A DNA stretch of 64,000 nucleotides, taken from 3107 sp965216225 (GTDB lineage Bacteria; Pseudomonadota; Alphaproteobacteria; Rhodobacterales; Rhodobacteraceae). The DNA lies in assembly GCA_965216225.1 (NCBI GenBank), contig CBDCFF010000034.1, positions 310,001-374,000 of the forward strand, read 5' to 3'. A program made the position numbers and the translations under genes. The notes beneath the pieces are model-generated. The model worked only from the letters and a program-made list of their open reading frames with translations, searched no databases and had not been told where the DNA came from. This document shows positions 9,139 to 17,809 of this stretch, in pieces. The stretch's first letter is position 1; each line of letters opens with the position of its first letter.

Positions 9139-10806
9139 TTACCTCACGAACTTCCTGTGCCTGATCCGTCCGGGTTTCAGCGCATCGGGGCCAAGCCTGC
9201 GTTTCTTGTCTTCTTCGTAGTTTTCGAAGTTGCCCTCGAACCATTCCACATGGGCGTCGCCCTCAAAGGCCAGCATGTGGGTGCAGATGCGGTCCAGAAA
9301 GAAGCGGTCGTGAGAGATGACGACGGCGCAGCCGGCGAAATCGACCAGAGCGTCTTCGAGCGCGCGAAGGGTTTCGACATCAAGGTCGTTGGTCGGCTCG
9401 TCCAGCAGCAGCACGTTGCCGCCGGAGCGCAGCAGCCGCGCCATGTGAACCCGGTTGCGTTCGCCGCCGGACAAAAGCGAGACCTTCTTCTGCTGATCGC
9501 CGCCCCTGAAGTTGAAGGTGGAGCAATAGGCCCGTGCGTTGACCTCTGCATCGCCCAGCCTGATCACGTCAAGGCCATCGGCGATCGCCTCCCACACCGT
9601 GGCGCGGGGGGCGAGGTCATCGCGGCTCTGGTCCACATGGGACAGTTGCACCGTGTCGCCATGGCTCACGGTGCCCGCATCCGGTTGTTCCTGTCCGGTG
9701 AGCATCCTGAAGAGCGTGGTTTTCCCGGTGCCGTTCGGGCCGATCACACCGACGATGCCGCCGGGAGGAAGGGAAAACGACAGGTCTTCGATCAGCAGCC
9801 TGTCGCCCATGTGTTTTTTCAGGCCCTCGACCTCGATCACCTTGCTGCCAAGGCGCGCGCCCGATGGGATGACGATTTGCGCACGCGCGAGTTTTTCACG
9901 CTCGGACCGGCTGGCGAGTTCATCGTAGGCGTTGATCCGGGCCTTTTGTCTGGCCTGGCGCGCCCTGGGTGACTGGCGCATCCATTCCAGTTCCCGTTCC
10001 AGGGTTTTCCGGCGCGACGTGTCTTCGCGCGCCTCCTGCGCCAGACGCCTGGCCTTCTGTTCCAGCCAACTGGAATAATTGCCCTCATGCGGCAGGCCGC
10101 GCCCGCGGTCGAGTTCCAGAATCCAGCCGGTGATGCTGTCCAGAAAATAGCGGTCATGGGTGACGATCAGGATCGTGCCCCTGTAGTCGATCAGGTGCTG
10201 CTGGAGCCAGGCAATGGTTTCGGCATCGAGGTGGTTGGTCGGTTCGTCGAGAAGCAGCATGTCCGGCGCTTCGAGGAGCAGCCTGCAAAGGGCCACGCGG
10301 CGTTTTTCGCCGCCCGACAGGGTTGCGACATCGGCCTCGTCCGGCGGGCATCGCAGCGCCTCCATCGCGATGTCGATCCGGCTGTCGAGATCCCAGAGGT
10401 TTTCGGCGTCGATGGCGTCCTGAAGCTCTGTCATTTCCTCCATCAACCGGTCGGAGCAGTCCTCGGCGATCTGCATGGCGATTTCGTTGAAACGCTCGAC
10501 CCTGGCCTTTTTCGCGGCGACGCCCAGCATGACGTTGTCGCGGACGTTGAGGGTGGGATCAAGCTCCGGCTCCTGCGGGAGGTAGCCGACCCTTGCGCCC
10601 CTGGCCGCCTTCGCCTCGCCCGCGTAATCGGTATCGAGCCCGGCCATGATCTTCATGAGGGTGGACTTGCCCGCGCCGTTCACGCCCACCACGCCGATCT
10701 TCACGCCGGGCAGAAAGCTCAGCCGGATGTTTTCAAAGCATTTCCTGCCGCCCGGATAGGTTTTGGAAACACCATCCATATGATAGACGTATTGATACGA
10801 GGCCAT
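9139..10806 (-). CDS. ettA: Energy-dependent translational throttle protein EttA (ABC-F ATPase)
   Basis: A 555-residue ABC-F protein with two nucleotide-binding domains and no membrane segments. The first Walker A is GVNGAGKST (about residue 40) with signature LSGGEKRR; the second is GPNGTGKTT with signature LSGGERNR. Both domains carry LLLDEPTN Walker B motifs. The inter-domain linker is rich in Arg/Lys/Glu. The N-terminus MASYQYVYHMDGVSKTYPGG and the length are typical of EttA, which binds the ribosomal E site and gates entry into elongation according to the ATP/ADP ratio. It stands alone here, not in an operon. Confidence 0.93.
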   Translation of the reverse strand: MASYQYVYHMDGVSKTYPGGRKCFENIRLSFLPGVKIGVVGVNGAGKSTLMKIMAGLDTDYAGEAKAARGARVGYLPQEPELDPTLNVRDNVMLGVAAKKARVERFNEIAMQIAEDCSDRLMEEMTELQDAIDAENLWDLDSRIDIAMEALRCPPDEADVATLSGGEKRRVALCRLLLEAPDMLLLDEPTNHLDAETIAWLQQHLIDYRGTILIVTHDRYFLDSITGWILELDRGRGLPHEGNYSSWLEQKARRLAQEAREDTSRRKTLERELEWMRQSPRARQARQKARINAYDELASRSEREKLARAQIVIPSGARLGSKVIEVEGLKKHMGDRLLIEDLSFSLPPGGIVGVIGPNGTGKTTLFRMLTGQEQPDAGTVSHGDTVQLSHVDQSRDDLAPRATVWEAIADGLDVIRLGDAEVNARAYCSTFNFRGGDQQKKVSLLSGGERNRVHMARLLRSGGNVLLLDEPTNDLDVETLRALEDALVDFAGCAVVISHDRFFLDRICTHMLAFEGDAHVEWFEGNFENYEEDKKRRLGPDALKPGRIRHRKFVR

Positions 10807-11066
10807 GTCGCGATTCCTTCGGAAAAACCTGTGTTGACAGACTGATTAGCGAAGGGGGCCGACAGGGGCAATGCGCGGCGATGCGCACGGCAATGCGCGC
10901 GGCGTCGAAGCCGTCGGATGACGGGGCGCAGGGCTCTGCGCTTACCGGCCTGCGCCAGCCCATTGCCCCGATGACGGGGGGCAATTTCCCGTGACGGTTC
11001 GCAGGAAAGACCGTCAGCCGGGCAGGCGCTGTGTTTTCCATGATCGCCGGGGGGCCGTTGAAAAGA

Positions 11067-11465
11067 TCAAAGGCCCCTGTCCATCAGTTCCTTGATCCGG
11101 CTTTCAGCCGTACCCGCGACAATGCGCCCCAATTCATCGTCACCCCGCAGAACAATCAGCGTCGAGCGGCGCGGAATCTCGCGCAACACGGTAACATCGT
11201 GGCTCCTGTAGGTATCCCAATCGACCCTCACGAATGTCATGGCGGCGTCATAGGCCGGGTCGGCCGCCCGCAGCGCGCCGATCACCCGATCCTGGCGCGC
11301 GCATGTGCTGCACCATGTCGCCGAGTAGTCCACGAAAACGGTCTCTCCCTGCTCAAGGGCTGTCTCGATGGCGCCCGGCGTGTAGTCCACGAAATCGGTG
11401 GCCAGAGCCGCAGCCGGGGCAAGTCCGAAGGCGATAGCGGTCGCGAGAAAAGTACGTCGGTTCAT
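11067..11465 (-). CDS. Periplasmic thioredoxin-fold protein, partner of CcdA
   Basis: The start at 11465 (MNRRTFLATAIAFGL) is preceded by GGAG and gives a Tat/Sec-like signal peptide (RR, hydrophobic stretch, Ala-rich cleavage region). The mature domain is a thioredoxin fold with active-site WCSTC and resembles the C-terminal domain of DsbD (VFVDYSATWC). It begins 17 bp after the ccdA stop, so the two are co-transcribed. Together they look like a split DsbD: CcdA carries electrons across the membrane and this protein passes them to periplasmic disulfides or apocytochrome c. The exact substrate is not shown. Confidence 0.8.
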   Translation of the reverse strand: MNRRTFLATAIAFGLAPAAALATDFVDYTPGAIETALEQGETVFVDYSATWCSTCARQDRVIGALRAADPAYDAAMTFVRVDWDTYRSHDVTVLREIPRRSTLIVLRGDDELGRIVAGTAESRIKELMDRGL

Positions 11466-11481
11466 GAGTAAACTCCGTATG

Positions 11482-12195
11482 TCAAAGGGAAACCGAGATA
11501 TCCTGCAACCAGATCGGCATGACCTCAAGCGCCCAGGCTTCGATGTAGTGGTCGAGTTGGAAATAGAGCATCACGCCCACGGAAATGAAGGCGATGCCCA
11601 GGATGGGTCGGGAACGCCCGGCCAGCCCGCGCAGCGCCCCGGCGCGGGTTCGGATCGCTTCACGGCCTCCCAGACCAAGGCCGACGATCAGGGTCGAAAC
11701 GCCCAGTGCGAAGAAGGCCATGATCAGTGTCGCAAAGCCCAGGCTGTCGCCTTGCGAGGCCAGCGCGATGGCCCCGCCCAGGGTCGGGCCGATGCAGGGC
11801 GACCAGACGGCCCCAAGCAACAGCCCGCCCAGGAACTGTCCCCTGAGGCCCGAGGCGTCGATCCGGTTCATCCGGTTGTCGGCCCCTGCGGCCGTCCCGG
11901 CGGAGGCCATTTCAAACCGGCGGGCGAGCATCGGCACAATCAGCACGACACCGAAGAGCGTCATCAGCAGCGCGCCAATCTGGGCAAGCCGCTCCTGCGT
12001 CAATCCGACAGACGCCCCGAAGGCCGTCACCAGCACGCCAAGCACGACGAAAGACACGCTCATTCCGGCGGCCAGGGCCAGGGGGCCATGGCGATCGGCG
12101 TTCAGGGCGCTGGCCAGCACGATGGGCAGGACGGGCAGCACACAGGGGTTGATCAGGGTCAGGAGGCCCGCGAGGTAGGCAAAAACGAATTCCAT
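11482..12195 (-). CDS. ccdA: Cytochrome c biogenesis protein CcdA (DsbD transmembrane family)
   Basis: The start at 12195 (MEFVFAYLAGLLTLINPCVL) fits the family N-terminus; the open frame extends further upstream without homology. About 237 residues, mostly hydrophobic with six predicted membrane segments. The two conserved cysteines are in INPCVLPVLP (helix 1) and VWSPCIGPTLGG (helix 4), the redox pair that shuttles electrons from cytoplasmic thioredoxin. It lies directly upstream of a periplasmic thioredoxin-like gene in the same operon. Confidence 0.9.
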   Translation of the reverse strand: MEFVFAYLAGLLTLINPCVLPVLPIVLASALNADRHGPLALAAGMSVSFVVLGVLVTAFGASVGLTQERLAQIGALLMTLFGVVLIVPMLARRFEMASAGTAAGADNRMNRIDASGLRGQFLGGLLLGAVWSPCIGPTLGGAIALASQGDSLGFATLIMAFFALGVSTLIVGLGLGGREAIRTRAGALRGLAGRSRPILGIAFISVGVMLYFQLDHYIEAWALEVMPIWLQDISVSL

Positions 12196-12412
12196 GATGG
12201 CAGTTTGAAGATGTAGCCGTTTCGGATCAACAACAATGCGCACACGGCTTTGTCACGAATGCGTCAGAAACCCGCGCCGGCACATCGTGTGCGTCCGCGG
12301 ATTTCCCTGCCCCGCAGGCAGCCATCGTTCATATGAGCGGACGACAGGAGTGTCGTCGCAACAAGGCCCGCAAACACGAAAAACCGTGTCCCGGAGCCGG
12401 GAATTTCGCGGC

Positions 12413-13912
12413 TCAGAAAACCTGGTCATAGTCGCCGACGCTTTTTTCGGTACGGATGACCGTGCCGAGATCGGCGAAGATCGCGCGAAGTTCGTCCTCG
12501 CTCTCCGGGCTTTCGCAGACGACCACCAGATTGGGCATGTTGGAACTGGCCCGGACAAGAGCCCAGCCGCCATTGTCCAGCATCACCCGTGCGCCGTTGA
12601 CGGTGATGACACCGGTGATCCTGCGCCCGCCCAGAAAACCGCCATCGGCGTGGCGCTGAACGAGGTGCTCGACCAGACGTTCCAGAACCCGATACTTTTC
12701 GGTATCCGCGCACCAGGGGGACATCGTGGGTGTCGTGAAGGTGCGGGGCAGGGCGCGGCGCAGGTCCGACATGGACCTGTCGGGATTGCGGTCAAGGAGC
12801 TTGCAGATTTCGACCGCCGCCCGCATCCCGCAATCGTAGCCGCGGCCGACGGGTTCCGCCAGAAAGTAGTGGCCGGATTTTTCAAACCCCGCCAGCGCGC
12901 CAATGTCCCTGATGCGCCGCTTCATGTGGCTGTGCCCGGTTTTCCAGTAATCGGCCCTGGCCCCGTTGGCGATCAGTTCGGGATCGGAGGCAAAGAGGCC
13001 GGTGGATTTGACATCCGCCACGAAAGTCGAGCCGGGGTGCAGGCGCGACAGGTCGCGCGCCATGATCACGCCGACCTTGTCGGCAAAGATCGCCTCTCCC
13101 TCATCGTCCACGACGCCGCAGCGGTCGCCATCGCCGTCAAAGCCAAGGGCGAGATCGGCGCCCGAGGCCCTGACCGTTGCCGCCATGTCGTGCAGCATCT
13201 CCATGGCTTCGGGATTCGGGTTGTAATTCGGGAACGTGTAGTCGAGCCGGTTGTGAGAGGGCACGACCTCTGCCCCCAGCCGTTCCAGGAGTTCCGGGGC
13301 AAAGGCGGAAGCGGTTCCGTTGCCGGTGGCGCAGACCACCTTCAGCTTTCGGGTCAATCGGAAATCGCCGGTCAGATCATCCAGATACGCCTCTTTCACG
13401 CCATCGACGAATTCGTGGCCGCCGCCTGCGTGTGCGGCGCCGTGGCCGCCAAGAACAATGTCGCGCAGTTCCGCCATTTCATCCGGGCCATGGGTCAGCG
13501 GGCGTTCAAAGCCCATCTTCACACCGGTCCAGCCATTGGGGTTATGGCTGGCGGTGATCATTGCGACGGCTGGCGCATCAAGGTGAAATTGCGCGAAATA
13601 CGCCATCGGCGACAGCGCCGTGCCGATGTCCTTTACATGGATGCCCGCCTGCATCAGCCCGATCGCCAGCGCGTTCTTGATGGTCAGCGAATAGTCACGG
13701 TAATCATTCCCGACCGCGATCACCGGTTTGATCCGGCGGGCGCGCATCTGGGTGCCAAGCCCGAGGCCAAGCGCGGTCATGCCGGGCAGATTGATCTCCT
13801 CCGGATATTTCCAGCGGGCGTCATATTCGCGAAAGCCCGCAGGGGCGATCATCGGCTCACGCAGAAATTCCCAGCAATTCCCGGTGACGGTTGCGGCGGG
13901 GGCCCTGGTCAT
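12413..13912 (-). CDS. Phosphomannomutase/phosphoglucomutase (alpha-D-phosphohexomutase)
   Basis: 499 residues. The phosphoserine loop is TASHNPNGWTG (Ser122) and the metal-binding loop GFDGDGDRCG is at about 265; both are diagnostic of the superfamily that interconverts hexose 6- and 1-phosphates. The ATG overlaps the kdsA stop by 4 bp, so it is the last gene of the kpsT-kpsE-kdsA operon. That context suggests a role in making sugar-nucleotide precursors (GDP-mannose or UDP-glucose) for capsule or LPS. Whether mannose or glucose is preferred cannot be read from the sequence, so no symbol is given. Confidence 0.88.
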   Translation of the reverse strand: MTRAPAATVTGNCWEFLREPMIAPAGFREYDARWKYPEEINLPGMTALGLGLGTQMRARRIKPVIAVGNDYRDYSLTIKNALAIGLMQAGIHVKDIGTALSPMAYFAQFHLDAPAVAMITASHNPNGWTGVKMGFERPLTHGPDEMAELRDIVLGGHGAAHAGGGHEFVDGVKEAYLDDLTGDFRLTRKLKVVCATGNGTASAFAPELLERLGAEVVPSHNRLDYTFPNYNPNPEAMEMLHDMAATVRASGADLALGFDGDGDRCGVVDDEGEAIFADKVGVIMARDLSRLHPGSTFVADVKSTGLFASDPELIANGARADYWKTGHSHMKRRIRDIGALAGFEKSGHYFLAEPVGRGYDCGMRAAVEICKLLDRNPDRSMSDLRRALPRTFTTPTMSPWCADTEKYRVLERLVEHLVQRHADGGFLGGRRITGVITVNGARVMLDNGGWALVRASSNMPNLVVVCESPESEDELRAIFADLGTVIRTEKSVGDYDQVF

Positions 13913-14757
13913 TCCGACGCCCCTGACATTTCGGGGGGCCGGGCCTTGGCAAGCCGGTCGAAGGCGGCAAGGGTTTCGATCAGCCGGGGCATGTGGGAAA
14001 GGTGCAGCGAGTTCGGCCCGTCAGAGGGGGCGTTGTCCGGGTCTTCGTGGGTTTCAAGGAACACGGCGCCAACACCGGCGGCCACGGCGGCGCGGGCCAG
14101 CAGTGGCGCAAATTCGCGTTGCCCGCCTGACGATGCGCCCTTGCCGCCGGGGCTGGCGACGGCATGGGTGGCGTCCATCACCACCGGATAGCCGGTCTGG
14201 CCCATGATGGCGAGGCTGCGCATGTCCGCAACCAGCGTGTTGTAACCAAAGCTCGTCCCCCGTTCGGTCAGCAGGATGCGCCGGTTGCCGGTGCTCTCTA
14301 TCTTGGCGACCACATTCGCCATGTCCCATGGCGCCAGGAACTGCCCCTTTTTCACATTGATCACCGCGCCGGTCCGGCCTGCGGCCAGAAGCAGATCCGT
14401 CTGGCGGCACAGAAAGGCCGGAATTTGCAGAATATCGACGGCCTGGGCGACCTCTGCGCAATCCTGCGGCTGGTGAACGTCGGTCAGAACCGGAACCCCC
14501 AGCCGATCACGGATTTGGGCAAGCATGGCCAGCCCGTCCGCCTTCCCCGGCCCGCGCCTGCCGGACAGCGAGGTCCGGTTCGCCTTGTCATAGGAGGCCT
14601 TGAAGACATAGCCGAGACCGGCCTTGCGACAGGCCGCCCTGAGCGCCTCTCCGATCACCAGCGCATGGTCGGCCGTTTCCAGTTGGCAGGGGCCGGAGAT
14701 CACGGTCAGCGGCAGGTCATTGCCGATGTCGAGGTCGTTCAACTGAACATGTGTCAT
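13909..14757 (-). CDS. kdsA: 3-deoxy-8-phosphooctulonate synthase (Kdo-8-P synthase)
   Basis: 282 residues, the usual length. Family motifs include ISGPCQLE, FKASYDKANRTS, LTDVHQP and VMDATHAV. The enzyme condenses phosphoenolpyruvate with arabinose 5-phosphate to give Kdo-8-phosphate, the precursor of Kdo for lipid A/LPS core or for the Kdo linker of group 2 capsules. It follows kpsE by 24 bp and overlaps the hexomutase by 4 bp. Its place inside a capsule export operon suggests it supplies capsule Kdo, perhaps as well as LPS. Confidence 0.93.
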   Translation of the reverse strand: MTHVQLNDLDIGNDLPLTVISGPCQLETADHALVIGEALRAACRKAGLGYVFKASYDKANRTSLSGRRGPGKADGLAMLAQIRDRLGVPVLTDVHQPQDCAEVAQAVDILQIPAFLCRQTDLLLAAGRTGAVINVKKGQFLAPWDMANVVAKIESTGNRRILLTERGTSFGYNTLVADMRSLAIMGQTGYPVVMDATHAVASPGGKGASSGGQREFAPLLARAAVAAGVGAVFLETHEDPDNAPSDGPNSLHLSHMPRLIETLAAFDRLAKARPPEMSGASE

Positions 14758-14781
14758 GGCACGAGGATACCTGTTTTCATA

Positions 14782-16362
14782 TCACGAGGATACCTGTTCG
14801 CGAAGGATCGAGACAGTCAGGGACAACATCAGATAAATCCCGCAAAAGATCAAAAAGGCAACCATGGTGCTTTCAAAGGCACGGGGATAGGCGGGTTCGT
14901 CCGGGGGAATCGGCGCCACGCCGGTGGACAGATACCGGGTTTGACGATTGGCCTCTGCTCGTGCGGTTTCCATCTGTTGCAGCGCTTCCTGCATCATCAG
15001 GTTCCTTGTTTCCAGATCCGCCTGCGCATCCTGCAATTCGCTGCCGATGCGGGCGAGCGACACATCTTCGTCCTGCCCCACGGTCAATCGGGAGCGCAGA
15101 CCGGCGATGGCGTTGTTCAGCATCTCGATCCGTCGCCGCAGCGGTTCGACCCGCGCCGGATTGGGGCGCGGATTCAAAAGCATCTCTTCAAGCGACAACT
15201 GATCCTGGGTCACTTGCTGTTCCAGCGCGGCGATCCGGTTCGTCAGCAGGCTGATCTCTACATCCGTGCTGATGACGTTGTATTGTTCCTTCAGACCAAT
15301 CACCCGCTGCTGCGCCACGCGCATGTTCGCTTCGGCTTCGTCAAAGCTCTCTCTCGCGCCTTTCATCTGATCCGCGCGCATCCGTTGTGACCGCTTGTCC
15401 ACCTTGTCTTCCGCCAGGGCGATCAGGGCACGAGAGAAATTCGTGCTGAGTTCCGGGTCGGCGGACGCGACATCCATGCGCAGGACGCCTTCCGTGGGAT
15501 CGTAAGAGATTTTCACGTTCCGCGTATAGACCTTGTAGGCTTCCGCATTCGTCGCATCGACAGGCAGGCGTTGCAGAAAATCCATGTTTTCCTGAGAGAA
15601 ATGCGCCTTGAAGCCCAGTTCCTGATCAAGTTGCAGCATGGCTTCGAGGGACTGAAGATAGCCTTGGGTGTCAATCGAATCCGTTTGCGTGGCCAGCACC
15701 GTGCCCGACAGCAGCCCGCGCGCGCCCGACAGGCCCTGTGGCGCGGCCTGCTGAATGCTGAATTGCGATCGGGCCACATACATCGGCGTTGCGATGGTGA
15801 AAAAGTAGCAGCCGACCAGAATCGTCGGCAGCAGGACAAAGATCGTCAGCCGCACGAAGAGCGTGAACAGTCTGCGGCGGCGGCGGCGCGCGATGTCCTG
15901 CTGAATTCTCTGGATGTGCAGGTTGCGCGCCGCGTCGGTCAGAACCTCGGTCGAAGGCAGGTTTTCGCCGCCGGGCGTCGCGGCGCCCGGAAGCATCGCG
16001 CCGGAAAGTTTCTGCGGCGGCGCGTCGGGAACCACCAGCGCCAGCAGGTTGCTGCGCTGGAACGGGTCGATGCCCTTCGCGCGCAGCAGCCGCACCGCGT
16101 CGTAGTCGGAGGCCGGAGTCAGCCCGTGGCGTTGCGCCGCGCGCCGCGCCATGCGCAGTTGCCGCCCCGGCAGCCCCTCATTGCGGATATCCGAAATCTG
16201 TTGATCGACATCCCCGACATTCCCGACATCCCCGGCGGGGCCACCCGCGCCCTGCGCAGCCGGTTCCGGCGGGGAAGGCGCGGCGGCGGCGGCCGCCTCT
16301 GTCGCGGTTTGGGCAGAACGCCTGCGGACATGGTATTTCTGTGTTTTAGGCTTCGTAGTCAT
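14782..16362 (-). CDS. kpsE: Capsule polysaccharide export inner-membrane protein (KpsE/BexC/CtrB family)
   Basis: The start at 16362 (MTTKPKTQKYHVRRRSAQ) lies inside the 3' end of kpsT (17-bp overlap). A long Ala/Pro-rich, probably disordered cytoplasmic N-terminus of about 170 residues precedes a membrane helix (TIFVLLPTILVGCYFFTIAT), a periplasmic coiled-coil domain (heptad-rich, about 330-450) and a second C-terminal membrane helix (MVAFLIFCGIYLMLSLTVSI). This is the polysaccharide co-polymerase-like topology of KpsE, which connects the ABC exporter to the outer-membrane channel. At 526 residues it is longer than E. coli KpsE because of the N-terminal extension. Confidence 0.85.
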   Translation of the reverse strand: MTTKPKTQKYHVRRRSAQTATEAAAAAAPSPPEPAAQGAGGPAGDVGNVGDVDQQISDIRNEGLPGRQLRMARRAAQRHGLTPASDYDAVRLLRAKGIDPFQRSNLLALVVPDAPPQKLSGAMLPGAATPGGENLPSTEVLTDAARNLHIQRIQQDIARRRRRRLFTLFVRLTIFVLLPTILVGCYFFTIATPMYVARSQFSIQQAAPQGLSGARGLLSGTVLATQTDSIDTQGYLQSLEAMLQLDQELGFKAHFSQENMDFLQRLPVDATNAEAYKVYTRNVKISYDPTEGVLRMDVASADPELSTNFSRALIALAEDKVDKRSQRMRADQMKGARESFDEAEANMRVAQQRVIGLKEQYNVISTDVEISLLTNRIAALEQQVTQDQLSLEEMLLNPRPNPARVEPLRRRIEMLNNAIAGLRSRLTVGQDEDVSLARIGSELQDAQADLETRNLMMQEALQQMETARAEANRQTRYLSTGVAPIPPDEPAYPRAFESTMVAFLIFCGIYLMLSLTVSILREQVSS

Positions 16363-16999
16363 AGAGCCTCTTGGCCTCTTCAAGCGTGTCGAACATATGC
16401 AGTTTCCCGTAGCGCAATACGGCGGCGGACCGGCAGAATTTCTGTAGCGTCTCTGCCTGATGCGACACGATCACGATTGTTGTCCGCTCAAGCCTTTCGC
16501 GCAGGATGCCGCCGGCCTTGCGATTGAACTCGACATCCGTCGTGCCAGGCATCCCTTCGTCAATCAGGTAGATGTCGAAATCAAGCGCCAGCATCAATGC
16601 AAAGGTGAACCGGGCCCGCATACCGGAACTGTAGGTGGCGGCGGGCATTTCAAAATATTCCTTCAACTCGCACAGCCAGCAGCAGAACGCCTCTACATAA
16701 TCGGGATCGAGCCCGTAGAGCCGCGCAATGTAGCGGCTGTTTTCACGGGCATTGTGCTTGTTCGAAACCCCGCCCATGAAGCCCAGCGGAAAGGAGATTC
16801 TGGAGTTTCGCCGAATCTCGCCCTCATCGGGTTTTTCCAGCCCCGACATCATGTTGATCAGCGTTGTTTTCCCGGTGCCGTTCGGGGCCAGAATACCCAC
16901 CGAGTTTCCCGGCTCCACCCGGAACGACGCACGGTCAAGGATCACCCTGCGCTGGGTTCCGGTCCAGAAGGACTTGCTTACATTGTCAAACTCGATCAT
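16346..16999 (-). CDS. kpsT: Capsule polysaccharide ABC transporter ATP-binding protein
   Basis: The start at 16999 (MIEFDNVSKSFWTGTQRR) gives 217 residues, the normal KpsT length, and has an AGGCAGG ribosome-binding site; in-frame starts at 17017 and 17032 are possible. Walker A is APNGTGKTT, the signature is YSSGMRARF (the unusual SSGM form of polysaccharide exporters) and Walker B is IYLIDEGMP. It powers export of capsular polysaccharide across the inner membrane. No gene for its permease partner KpsM is present in the window, although one is required. Confidence 0.88.
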   Translation of the reverse strand: MIEFDNVSKSFWTGTQRRVILDRASFRVEPGNSVGILAPNGTGKTTLINMMSGLEKPDEGEIRRNSRISFPLGFMGGVSNKHNARENSRYIARLYGLDPDYVEAFCCWLCELKEYFEMPAATYSSGMRARFTFALMLALDFDIYLIDEGMPGTTDVEFNRKAGGILRERLERTTIVIVSHQAETLQKFCRSAAVLRYGKLHMFDTLEEAKRLYDYEA

Positions 17000-17237
17000 C
17001 CGCCTGCCTTTGGTCATCAACCGGCCCGACATCCTTAGCGGCGTTTCGTTAACGACTGCTATAGACTGCCATGAACTGCAACAGCCCTTTCAGACCGTCA
17101 AGGGCGGCGCAGCCACACAGGATGACCGGCGGCGTCCGTTCTGGTAAGCCTCGGATATGCACGACGGGTTTGATTTCTTTCACAGGCGCAATAGCCCGCA
17201 TGGCCCGGCAGGCACTGAGAGGAGACCAGAACTGATA

Positions 17238-17260
17238 ATCCCGAAGCGCGGCCTTGCGGG
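17238..17260. repeat. 23-bp direct repeat, left copy
   Basis: ATCCCGAAGCGCGGCCTTGC plus GGG, identical to 19466-19488. Here the sequence continues GCCGC, so the copy also forms a GCGGCC/GGCCGC hairpin (17249-17266). The pair brackets the ankyrin-repeat locus. Confidence 0.9.
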
Positions 17261-17299
17261 GCCGCATCACCGGACAATCAGTCCGAACAGGAGAAGACC

Positions 17300-17809
17300 A
17301 TGAAAATCACGAAAACAGTAGCGCCGGTCATGCTGACGCTGACAATCCTGGGCGCGGCCCCGGCAACAGCGCAGGAATGCAGCGGTTTCAACACCGAAGC
17401 GTTCCTTGCGACAGCGACAGCAGAGAATGTCCAAGCCTGCCTTGATGCGGGCGCGAACTTGGATGCAGGCAACGTGCTTGGCGAAACGCCTCTGCATAAT
17501 GCTGCGAGATTTGGCACCCCGGAAACAATCCTCATATTGCTCAATGCAGGCGCGCTTGTGAATGCAGGCGACGTGGGTGGCGAAACGCCTCTGCATAAAG
17601 CTGCATTATGGAGCACCCCGGAGGTGATCCGCATACTACTGGATGCAGGCGCGGCACTTGAGGGAAGGGAGGACTCTGATCGGACCCCCCTGCATATGGC
17701 TGCAACACAGAGCAACTTGGAAGCAGTTCAGGCATTGCTCGATGCAGGTGCCGAGCTATGCCCGAAAGTTGGTGATGGTGTGATCAGGCGGCGTGGTGAA
17801 TTTGCTTGA
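17300..17809 (+). pseudogene. Secreted ankyrin-repeat protein, 5' part interrupted by IS256-type element
   Basis: MKITKTVAPVMLTLTILGAA with an Ala-X-Ala site (PATAQ) is a Sec signal peptide. About four ankyrin units follow, recognised by ETPLHNAARFGTPETILILL, TPLHKAALWS and TPLHMAATQS with LLDAGA turns. The natural frame ends near 17762 where the insertion sequence begins; the last residues up to the stop are encoded by the element. A second ankyrin segment continues beyond the element (19121-19463). Such secreted ankyrin proteins mediate protein-protein contacts. The intact ancestor probably had at least six repeats. Confidence 0.8.

Noticed and set aside
12236..14191. 651-codon plus-strand open frame over the hexomutase and kdsA
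   Set aside because: Shadow of two well-identified minus-strand genes; it crosses their boundary and has no recognisable motif.
17249..17266. GCGGCC/GGCCGC hairpin as a terminator upstream of the ankyrin gene
   Set aside because: There is no T-run, and the second copy of the flanking repeat lacks the hairpin, so it is treated as part of the direct repeat only.
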